DNA from: Caryophanales bacterium
GTDB lineage: Bacteria; Bacillota_I; Bacilli_A; RFN20; CAG-826
DNA length: 5,085 nt
Assembly (NCBI GenBank): GCA_028723545.1
Contig: JAQYER010000025.1
Span: 1 to 5,085, forward strand
Direction: 5' to 3'
How positions within the stretch are numbered: the stretch's first letter is position 1; the number at the start of each line of letters is the position of its first letter. Both the position numbers and the translations under genes were made by a program. A model generated the notes under the pieces. The model was not told the DNA's origin, made no database searches, and saw nothing but the letters and a program-made list of their open reading frames with translations. Positions 1-5,082 of this stretch are shown here, one piece after another.

Positions 1-57
1 TCAGAATTCTTTTATTTTTTTAGCAAAAATTTGATTTTTATTCCTATTAATACATAA

Positions 58-252
58 ATGAGAAAAATCAACATGAAAAAACAATTATATATGAATGAAT
101 GTGAAAACATTATTACTGGCGAAGTAATATCTTTAACCGCAGTTATGGCAATTGTAGCAATCGCGGTTGCGGCAGTTATTGTTTATCGACTATTTATGTC
201 GAAAGAAGGCAGCGCAACGATGCCAGGTGGATGGAAATTTTCTTGGGAGTAA
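58..252 (+). CDS. Small single-span membrane peptide of unknown function
   Basis: I do not recognise this gene. From the first ATG it encodes 64 residues; in-frame ATGs at 73 and 91 would give 59 or 53. No Shine-Dalgarno sequence precedes any of the three, so the start is uncertain. The N-terminus is basic (K/R at 2, 3, 7, 8), followed by a short acidic stretch (NECENIITGE, 13-22). Residues about 23-46 form one hydrophobic helix rich in Ala, Val and Ile, ending in YRLF. The tail, residues 47-64, is polar and ends in MPGGWKFSWE. Charge around the helix (acidic before, R44 and K49 after) suggests the C-terminus lies in the cytoplasm, if the positive-inside rule holds. It ends three bases before radC, so the two are probably co-transcribed. 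A bacteriocin-like or regulatory membrane peptide is possible, but nothing seen here proves it. Good reading frame, close spacing and codon use support a real gene. Confidence 0.6.
   Translation: MRKINMKKQLYMNECENIITGEVISLTAVMAIVAIAVAAVIVYRLFMSKEGSATMPGGWKFSWE
245..249 (+). promoter_or_regulatory. Shine-Dalgarno sequence of radC
   Basis: GGGAG lies inside the last codons of the small upstream peptide gene, 6 bases before the radC ATG at 256. It supports that start and suggests translation coupled to the upstream reading frame. Confidence 0.6.
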
Positions 253-255
253 TCA

Positions 256-954
256 ATGAAAATATCAGATCTACCATTTGAACAAAAGCCAAGAGAAAAA
301 GCTATTTTCTATGGGGTAGATACATTATCCGATGGAGAATTACTAGCCTTATTAATCGGTAGTGGCACTAAAGGAAAAAGTGCATTAGAAATCGGAAATG
401 AATTATTATTTGAATATCAAAATTTATATTTATTAAGCAAAGATAATTTTTCAAATTTAAAGAAGCATAAAGGAATATCCTTAGCGAATTCACTTCGTCT
501 AGAAGCGTGTTTTGAAATTGCTAAAAGAATTAATAAAAATCAGAAAATATTTTTGAAACAACTCACTTCACCTGAGGATGTATATAAACTATATTCTTAT
601 TTAAGTAAAGAAAATACAGAAAAAGCTGTCTTGTTGTTACTAAATAAAAAACGTTGCATTATTAAAGAAAAAATAATTGATGGAAAATATACATCGTCAG
701 TTACCATTACTGCGAAAGAAATTATCAATGAAGTATTGATGAGTAACGCTTATTATTTGGTTTTAATTCATAATCATCCAAATGAGGAATGTGATCCATC
801 AGAAGATGATAATATCGCAACTGAATATCTATTAGATATTTTACATACAATTGGAGCATGTTTATTTGACCACATAATAATTAGTTCCGATTTTTATTAT
901 TCATATAGAGAACACGAAAAATTACCTAAAATCGGTAATAAAACCAAAAACTAA
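256..954 (+). CDS. radC: RadC family protein, JAB/MPN domain
   Basis: This 232-residue protein has the full layout and usual length of RadC (UPF0758; Bacillus YsxA). The N-terminal part carries the family signature PREKAIFYGVDTLSDGELLA (12-31) followed by LIGSGTKGKS. A helix-hairpin-helix-like stretch lies around residues 64-92 (LKKHKGISLA). The C-terminal half is a JAB/MPN metal-binding domain: LLLLN at 126-130, then HNHP (H172, H174, P175) and SEDD (S182, D185), the expected zinc ligands of the JAMM core, and DHIIIS at 205-210. The PREV motif usual before the metal site reads AKEI here. The family was once linked to DNA repair and is induced during competence in some species, but its biochemical role is not settled. 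It follows the small membrane peptide gene by 3 bases. No clear terminator follows it before the L21 promoter. The family assignment is secure. Confidence 0.95.
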   Translation: MKISDLPFEQKPREKAIFYGVDTLSDGELLALLIGSGTKGKSALEIGNELLFEYQNLYLLSKDNFSNLKKHKGISLANSLRLEACFEIAKRINKNQKIFLKQLTSPEDVYKLYSYLSKENTEKAVLLLLNKKRCIIKEKIIDGKYTSSVTITAKEIINEVLMSNAYYLVLIHNHPNEECDPSEDDNIATEYLLDILHTIGACLFDHIIISSDFYYSYREHEKLPKIGNKTKN

Positions 955-975
955 CATATTTGTAAAATAATTTAC

Positions 976-1003
976 TTGTATTTTGTTTGTCTTTATATAT
1001 AAT
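976..1003 (+). promoter_or_regulatory. Sigma-A-type promoter of the rplU-prp-rpmA operon
   Basis: A perfect -10 box TATAAT at 998-1003 is preceded by TTGTAT at 976-981, a -35 box that keeps the TTG core, with a 16-base spacer. Transcription should start near 1009-1011, giving a 5' leader of about 100 bases before L21. A 5-bp inverted repeat (GTAAA 962-966, TTTAC 971-975) lies just upstream; it is too weak to call an operator or terminator. Confidence 0.75.
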
Positions 1004-1009
1004 AAAGTC

Positions 1010-1106
1010 GTTGTCGCCTCACAAGCTACAACCGCATAGAAAAGGTAAATAACTATTGCTTATTGCAATGACCTTCATAGCGAGTAATTAGTGAGATATA
1101 GGAGGT
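1010..1106 (+). ncRNA. L21 leader-like structured 5' UTR (putative ribosomal protein autoregulatory element)
   Basis: The untranslated stretch between the promoter and L21 is more structured than its base content would suggest. I can pair, from outside in: CTCAC (1018-1022) with GTGAG (1091-1095); CGC (1033-1035) with GCG (1080-1082); AAGGT (1042-1046) with ACCTT (1071-1075); and ATTGC (1055-1059) with GCAAT (1065-1069) around a 5-base loop. GTTGT (1010-1014) can also pair with ACAAC (1028-1032), which would cross the outer stem. In Bacillota the rplU-rpmA mRNA carries a known leader family, the L21 leader, thought to bind a product of the operon and reduce expression. Position, length and nested stems fit that family. 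The match is by hand, without a covariance model. Confidence 0.7.
1100..1106 (+). promoter_or_regulatory. Shine-Dalgarno sequence of rplU
   Basis: AGGAGGT is a near-perfect ribosome binding site, with 7-8 bases between it and the ATG at 1114. It is the strongest in the window, as expected for a ribosomal protein gene. It sits 4 bases after the 3' arm of the outer leader stem, so leader folding could control its access. Confidence 0.9.
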
Positions 1107-1113
1107 ATATTGA

Positions 1114-1422
1114 ATGTACGCTATTATTGAAACTGGTGGAAAGCAAGTTCGTGTTGAAGTTGGACAAAAAATTTATGTCGAAAAAATCAACGCAAATGCT
1201 AATGACGAAGTTACTTTAGACAAGGTTTTACTTGTTGCTGGTGATTCAGTCAAAATCGGAACACCATATGTAGAAGGCGCTTCTGTTAAAGCTAAAGTCG
1301 AAAAGAACGGTTTAGGCAAAAAACTTCGCATCTACAAATACAAAGCTAAACATAACGAACGCAAGATGCAAGGCCATCGTCAACCATACACATGCTTAGT
1401 TATTGAAGCTATCAATGCATAA
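1114..1422 (+). CDS. rplU: 50S ribosomal protein L21 (bL21)
   Basis: This 102-residue protein is a full-length bL21, a 50S subunit component that binds 23S rRNA. It begins with the family start MYAIIETGGKQ and continues with VRVEVGQKIYVEK. The central region has DKVLLVAGDSVKIGTPYVEGA (about 36-56). The C-terminal block around residues 70-95 (KLRIYKYKAKHNERKMQGHRQ) is the conserved basic RNA-binding motif, followed by PYTCLVI. The start is fixed by a strong Shine-Dalgarno sequence. All four arginines use CGT or CGC, the pattern of a highly expressed gene, unlike the AGA-rich glycosyltransferase downstream. It opens the rplU-prp-rpmA operon, 13 bases before prp, behind the structured leader. 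Confidence 0.98.
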   Translation: MYAIIETGGKQVRVEVGQKIYVEKINANANDEVTLDKVLLVAGDSVKIGTPYVEGASVKAKVEKNGLGKKLRIYKYKAKHNERKMQGHRQPYTCLVIEAINA

Positions 1423-1435
1423 TTGTAAATAAATT

Positions 1436-1747
1436 ATGATCATAGTTAATGTCAATTCACTAAATAATAATTCGATTGAATTAATTATTAAAGGACATAG
1501 CGAATATGATAAATTCGGCAAAGATATCGTCTGTAGTGCTGTTTCATGTTCCAGCGTTGGAGCGTTAAACGCATTAGAAAATCCAAAAGGATTCAAAATT
1601 GTTGTTGAAGACGGTTATCTTGAATTAAGAAATATTTGCGATATTACTAAACATGACCAGATTGTAATTGAAACTCTTATCATTCAATTGAAATCAATTG
1701 AAGAGAGTTATCCGAAATACATTAAAGTGGTCGAGAAAGGAAATTAA
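1436..1747 (+). CDS. prp: Ribosomal-processing cysteine protease Prp
   Basis: This 103-residue protein is Prp (Bacillus YsxB), a small cysteine protease that removes the N-terminal extension of L27 so that mature L27 can enter the 50S subunit. The catalytic pair is visible: H21 in KGHSEYDKFGKDIVC and C33, with the 12-residue spacing known for the Staphylococcus enzyme (H22/C34). The motif GxDIVCSAVS and the later segment SVGALNALE match the family. The gene lies between rplU and rpmA, its usual place, and its substrate is encoded directly downstream. No Shine-Dalgarno sequence precedes the ATG at 1436; translation may depend on ribosomes finishing L21, 13 bases upstream. Length is near normal and the gene looks intact. 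Confidence 0.95.
   Translation: MIIVNVNSLNNNSIELIIKGHSEYDKFGKDIVCSAVSCSSVGALNALENPKGFKIVVEDGYLELRNICDITKHDQIVIETLIIQLKSIEESYPKYIKVVEKGN
1735..1741 (+). promoter_or_regulatory. Shine-Dalgarno sequence of rpmA
   Basis: GAAAGGA lies within the last codons of prp, about 10 bases before the ATG at 1752. It selects that ATG over the earlier in-frame one at 1698, which lies within prp and would add 18 residues not seen in L27. Confidence 0.65.
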
Positions 1748-1751
1748 AGAT

Positions 1752-2039
1752 ATGTTATTTAAACTTAATCTCCAACTCTTTGCTTCTAAAAAAGGTGTCG
1801 GTTCTACAAAGAACGGCCGTGATTCAGAATCTAAACGTTTAGGCGCTAAATTATCCGATGGTCAATATTGCACAGCAGGTTCTATTATTTACCGTCAACG
1901 TGGCACTAAAATTTTACCTGGTAAAAATGCTAAACGTGGTGGCGATGATACAATCTTTGCAACTATTAGCGGAATCGTAAAATACGAAAGAGTCGGAAAA
2001 AACAAAACTCAAGCTTCTGTTTATCCAGTAGAACAATAA
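1752..2039 (+). CDS. rpmA: 50S ribosomal protein L27 (bL27) with cleavable N-terminal extension
   Basis: This 95-residue protein is bL27, whose N-terminal tail reaches the peptidyl-transferase centre. It starts MLFKLNLQLF and then ASKKGVGSTKNGRDSES. Other bacteria begin L27 at the Ala, so the first ten residues are the Firmicutes extension that Prp removes, with the cut expected between F10 and A11. The extension reads LNLQLF rather than the LNLQFF of Staphylococcus. Core motifs are intact: GSIIYRQRGTKILPG and KRGGDDTIFA. Five of six arginines use CGT, as in L21. The gene starts 4 bases after prp ends and is the last in the operon, followed by a strong terminator. The reading frame is open back to 1698, but that longer form overlaps prp and is not credible. 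Confidence 0.97.
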   Translation: MLFKLNLQLFASKKGVGSTKNGRDSESKRLGAKLSDGQYCTAGSIIYRQRGTKILPGKNAKRGGDDTIFATISGIVKYERVGKNKTQASVYPVEQ

Positions 2040-2062
2040 GTTCGGAAATAATAAAAATAATT

Positions 2063-2094
2063 AGACCATAATAAAAAATTATGGTCTTTTATTT
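2063..2094 (+). terminator. Intrinsic terminator of the rplU-prp-rpmA operon
   Basis: AGACCATAA (2063-2071) pairs perfectly with TTATGGTCT (2079-2087) in a 9-bp stem with a 7-base loop, followed by TTTTATTT. It lies 24 bases after L27. The A-rich stretch before the stem would also provide a T-run on the other strand, so it could act in both directions. The stem contains an in-frame ATG at 2081 for the next gene, which argues against that ATG being the true start. Confidence 0.88.
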
Positions 2095-2110
2095 ACTTGC
2101 TAGATATAAT
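2082..2110 (+). promoter_or_regulatory. Promoter of the glycosyltransferase-obg-alkD unit, probably giving a leaderless mRNA
   Basis: A perfect TATAAT lies at 2105-2110. The sequence 17 bases upstream, TGGTCT (2082-2087), keeps three of six -35 positions (T1, G3, C5) and is also the 3' arm of the upstream terminator. With normal spacing transcription would start about 7 bases after the -10 box, at or next to the A of the ATG at 2117. There is no room for a ribosome binding site. Confidence 0.6.
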
Positions 2111-2116
2111 AAATTT

Positions 2117-3079
2117 ATGGAAAAGAAAAAATTAATATCAATTGTTGTACCAATGTATAACGAAAGCGAAGGGCTTCATAATTTTCTTGAAGTACTTTTT
2201 TCAAATTTAAACCAAATTAAAAATTATGATTTTGAGGTTGTTGTTGTTAATGATGGTTCCAAAGACGATACATATGAAAAATTAAAACAAGAACAAAATA
2301 ATTATCCTCAAATTGTTTTAGTTAATTTATCAAGAAATTTTGGTCATGAATGCGCAGTTAGTGCTGGTTTAAATACTGCATTAGGGGACGCTGTTATTCC
2401 AATGGATGCTGATTTACAAGATCCACCTGAATTAATTTCAAAATTAATTGAAAAATTTGAAGAAGGTTATGATGTTGTAAACGCTAAAAGAAGTTCAAGA
2501 AAAGACGATACTTCTTTTAAAAGAAATACGGCATCGATGTTTTATAAAATCATTGGAAAATGGTCAAATAAAGTTAAAATTAGTGAAAATGTTGGCCATT
2601 TTAGATTGATGTCAAGAAGAGTAGTGGATCAAGTAATTGCATTAAATGATTATGTAAAAGTTTTAAGAGTTGAAGTTCCTTATGTTGGCTTTAAAACAAC
2701 CGAAGTTGAATTTGTTAGAGCTCCTAGAAATGCTGGTAAAACCCATTACAATTTAAAATCAATGACTGATTTAGCGTTGGATTCAATTATTTCTACTACC
2801 CCTCAACCATTAAAATTTATTAAAGGTTTTGCAATCGGATTTACATTAATTACATTATTATCATTAATTAGTCAAATAATAATGTTTACTTTACATTTAT
2901 GCAGTGTTATTAGTATAGACACTGTATATATGTTAATATGGCTCGTTATTAATATTTTATTATTAATTGGTTCATTTATTCTTGTTTCATTAGGAATTAT
3001 GGCTGAATATGAAGCACGAATATTTATGGAAGCCCAAAAAAGGCCATTTTATATTATTGAAAGTGTTATTAGAAAATAA
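2117..3079 (+). CDS. GT2 polyprenol-phosphate glycosyltransferase (DPM1/GtrB-like)
   Basis: I place the start at ATG 2117, giving 320 residues. The frame stays open to 2081, but that ATG lies in the terminator stem and adds 12 residues outside the family's usual start. Residues 1-225 form a GT-A fold: SIVVPMYNE (about 8-16), VVNDGSKDDT (about 43-52), SRNFGH (72-77), the metal-binding DAD with DLQDPPE (97-105), and RNAGKTHYN (204-212) near the membrane. Two membrane helices follow, about 237-260 and 271-295, then GIMAEYEARIFMEAQKRPFYI. This layout is that of enzymes moving a sugar from UDP- or GDP-sugar to undecaprenyl phosphate on the cytoplasmic face, for glycolipid or wall-polymer modification. 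Sugar and acceptor cannot be read from the sequence. Eleven of 13 arginines use AGA and none CGT or CGC. It ends 2 bases before obg. Confidence 0.92.
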   Translation: MEKKKLISIVVPMYNESEGLHNFLEVLFSNLNQIKNYDFEVVVVNDGSKDDTYEKLKQEQNNYPQIVLVNLSRNFGHECAVSAGLNTALGDAVIPMDADLQDPPELISKLIEKFEEGYDVVNAKRSSRKDDTSFKRNTASMFYKIIGKWSNKVKISENVGHFRLMSRRVVDQVIALNDYVKVLRVEVPYVGFKTTEVEFVRAPRNAGKTHYNLKSMTDLALDSIISTTPQPLKFIKGFAIGFTLITLLSLISQIIMFTLHLCSVISIDTVYMLIWLVINILLLIGSFILVSLGIMAEYEARIFMEAQKRPFYIIESVIRK

Positions 3080-3081
3080 AT

Positions 3082-4356
3082 ATGTTTATTGATCGTTGTA
3101 TTGTTGAAGTAAGAAGCGGAAAAGGTGGCGACGGCGCGATTACTTTTTTAAGAGAAAAATTCGTCGCAAAAGGAGGGCCAAGTGGCGGTAATGGTGGACG
3201 TGGTGCTTCTATTATTTTTCGAGCAAATAAAAGTATAAATACTTTATATAATTTTCGTCATTCAAAAACATTTGTTGGTCCTGATGGCGGAAAAGGACAG
3301 CCAAAAAATATGTATGGGCGTGGCGCGGAAGATGTTTATGTCGACGTTCCAGTCGGCACTGTTATTTACGAAGAAAAAGACCATAAATTTTTAGCTGATT
3401 TATCTCATGATAAAGATGAGGTGGTAGTCGCTAAAGGTGGAAGAGGCGGAAGAGGTAATGCTGCTTTTAAATCTCCTCAAAATCGCGTTCCTAAAATTGC
3501 CGAAAACGGACTTCCTGGTGAAAATAAAAGATTAATTCTTGAATTAAAATTATTAGCGGATGTTGGGCTTGTTGGTCTTCCAAATGCTGGAAAATCAACA
3601 CTTTTAAGTGTTGTTAGTAACGCCAACCCAGAAATTGCTGATTATCCTTTTACTACATTAGAACCTAATTTAGGTGTCGTTAAAGTAAATAAATATTCTT
3701 CATTCATTATGGCGGATTTGCCTGGTTTAATTGAAGGAGCTTCAAGTGGCAAAGGTCTTGGTTTATCATTCCTTCGCCATTTAGAAAGATGTCGATTAAT
3801 TGTTCATGTCGTCGCTATGGATGGATCTACTGATCCTTTGATTTCATATCGCACAATAACTAATGAATTAAAACAATATGGTTTAGGTTTGGATAATCGT
3901 CCAACAATTATTGTTGCTTCTAAAATGGATGAAGATGGAAGTTTAGATAGATTAAAAGAATTTAAAAAACATGTTCGTAAACCTATTTTTCCTATTTCTT
4001 CATTAACTCATGATGGGGTAGAAAAATTAATTCAAAAATGTTCAGAAATGTTAGAAAATATCGAACCATTTCCACTTGTTATTAATGAAGACAATACTTC
4101 TACGAAGATTTATGATGCTTATAAAGAACAAAATGAAATTTTCCATGTTGTTAAAATTAAAGATCATGAATATCGTTTAGCCGGAGAAAGAATCGAAAGA
4201 ACGTATTCATTAATTAATATTTCAACCGATGAAGGTTTAATGAGATTAATGACATATTTACGCAAAATCGATGTCGAAAAAGCTCTTAAGGAAGCAGGGG
4301 CGGTCGATGGAGACACTGTCTTATTATGCGATTTCGAATTTGAATATTTTGAATAA
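3082..4356 (+). CDS. obg: GTPase Obg (ribosome assembly)
   Basis: This 424-residue protein is a complete Obg (CgtA), an essential GTPase that binds the 50S subunit in late assembly and is tied to stress and (p)ppGpp signalling. The glycine-rich Obg domain spans about 1-157 (MFIDRCIVEVRSGKGGDGA, GGPSGGNGGRG). The G domain follows: G1 GLPNAGKST (165-173), switch I with YPFTTLEPN (188-196), G3 DLPG (212-215), and G4 at 280-283, which reads SKMD rather than the usual NKMD. G5 is near ISSLT (305-309). The C-terminal OCT domain, about 350-424, ends GDTVLLCDFEFEYFE, the family ending. It starts 2 bases after the glycosyltransferase with no Shine-Dalgarno sequence, and its TAA overlaps the next ATG. 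In Bacillus it also lies downstream of rplU-rpmA. Confidence 0.97.
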   Translation: MFIDRCIVEVRSGKGGDGAITFLREKFVAKGGPSGGNGGRGASIIFRANKSINTLYNFRHSKTFVGPDGGKGQPKNMYGRGAEDVYVDVPVGTVIYEEKDHKFLADLSHDKDEVVVAKGGRGGRGNAAFKSPQNRVPKIAENGLPGENKRLILELKLLADVGLVGLPNAGKSTLLSVVSNANPEIADYPFTTLEPNLGVVKVNKYSSFIMADLPGLIEGASSGKGLGLSFLRHLERCRLIVHVVAMDGSTDPLISYRTITNELKQYGLGLDNRPTIIVASKMDEDGSLDRLKEFKKHVRKPIFPISSLTHDGVEKLIQKCSEMLENIEPFPLVINEDNTSTKIYDAYKEQNEIFHVVKIKDHEYRLAGERIERTYSLINISTDEGLMRLMTYLRKIDVEKALKEAGAVDGDTVLLCDFEFEYFE

Positions 4357-5027
4357 TGAATTATCAAGAAGTATTACAAATATTATTCGAAAATAAAAAT
4401 GACCAAAGAGCGATTTTTAACACAAAAATAATTAATTCTAAAATTAATAATTTAGGGGTTAGTAGTTCTATTGTTTTAGATTTATCTAAAAAATTGGCTA
4501 ATGAAAGAAATAATTTATTAGATTTTGAAATAAATAAATATCACGAAATCAATATGATTATTTCTTTAACAAACGTGTTAAGAAAAGATAAATCTATTGA
4601 TGAAAAATTTCAATTTTTAGAGCAATATTTTCAAATCGTGGATAATTGGGCAATAGTGGATTCTACAATCTCGAAATTGAAAATTAAAAAATTAGACGAT
4701 ATTAAAAAATACATTTTAAAATTTCATGAAAGCGATTATCCGTTCGTTCGCCGAGCTTGTTTTGTAATATTGCTTAAATTTGTTAATAAGGAAAATGCAT
4801 CGTTTATTAAAGATTTATTAAATAATGATAGCGATTATTATTGTTTCATGGCCCAAGCATGGCTTATTTCCCAATTTGCTATTAAAGGGCTAAAAGAAGA
4901 TATGATTTCTATATTAGAAAATAAACATTTACCTAATAAATTGATAAATAAAGGTATCGCAAAAGCATGTGAATCATATCGAGTTAGCGATGAAGATAAA
5001 TTAATATATAAATCATATCGTCGTTAA
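4356..5027 (+). CDS. AlkD-family DNA alkylation repair protein (HEAT-repeat glycosylase-like)
   Basis: This 223-residue, almost wholly helical protein resembles the AlkD family, HEAT-like-repeat DNA glycosylases that excise positively charged alkylated bases such as N7- and N3-methyl purines. The recognition region VDNWAIVD (95-102) places W98 and D102 four apart, like W109 and D113 of Bacillus cereus AlkD, where the Asp is catalytic. FVRRACFVIL (130-139) matches the DNA-contacting Arg segment. W169 in AQAWLIS corresponds to the family's second Trp (W187). The tail NKGIAKACESYRVSDEDK (198-215) is typical of shorter Bacillota members. The length is close to other members and no domain is missing. 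The ATG overlaps the Obg stop (TAATG), implying reinitiation. Alkylation repair is inferred from the family; activity and substrate are not shown. Confidence 0.88.
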   Translation: MNYQEVLQILFENKNDQRAIFNTKIINSKINNLGVSSSIVLDLSKKLANERNNLLDFEINKYHEINMIISLTNVLRKDKSIDEKFQFLEQYFQIVDNWAIVDSTISKLKIKKLDDIKKYILKFHESDYPFVRRACFVILLKFVNKENASFIKDLLNNDSDYYCFMAQAWLISQFAIKGLKEDMISILENKHLPNKLINKGIAKACESYRVSDEDKLIYKSYRR

Positions 5028-5076
5028 TCTATTCTCATATTTATTATTTTTGATTTATTTTCAACGATTAATTATT

Positions 5077-5082
5077 TATAAT
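5077..5082 (+). promoter_or_regulatory. Possible -10 box of a gene beyond the window
   Basis: TATAAT occurs 49 bases after the last stop codon. No good -35 box lies at normal spacing: TTGATT at 5050-5055 is 21 bases away. In such AT-rich sequence this could be chance. I found no hairpin terminator in the 58 bases after the last gene. Confidence 0.25.

Noticed and set aside
1..22. T-rich stretch after AGAATTCT as the tail of an upstream terminator
   Set aside because: The 5' arm would lie outside the window, and AGAATTCT is too short to form a stem by itself, so it cannot be supported.
962..975. GTAAA/TTTAC inverted repeat as a radC terminator or operator
   Set aside because: The stem is only 5 bp, AT-rich and without a real T-run; chance is likely in this base composition.
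1396..1596. Minus-strand open frame of 66 codons
   Set aside because: It lies antisense to the end of L21 and to prp, has no recognisable protein features and no ribosome binding site, and is explained by the codon pattern of prp.
1698..1751. Longer L27 start at the earlier in-frame ATG
   Set aside because: It overlaps prp, adds 18 residues unlike any L27, and ignores the Shine-Dalgarno sequence before 1752.
2081..2116. Longer glycosyltransferase start at ATG 2081
   Set aside because: This ATG is in the 3' arm of the L27 terminator and upstream of the -10 box; the extra residues do not match the family start.
4164..4367. Minus-strand open frame of 67 codons
   Set aside because: It is antisense to the conserved C-terminal domain of Obg and has low-complexity content; it is a shadow of that gene.
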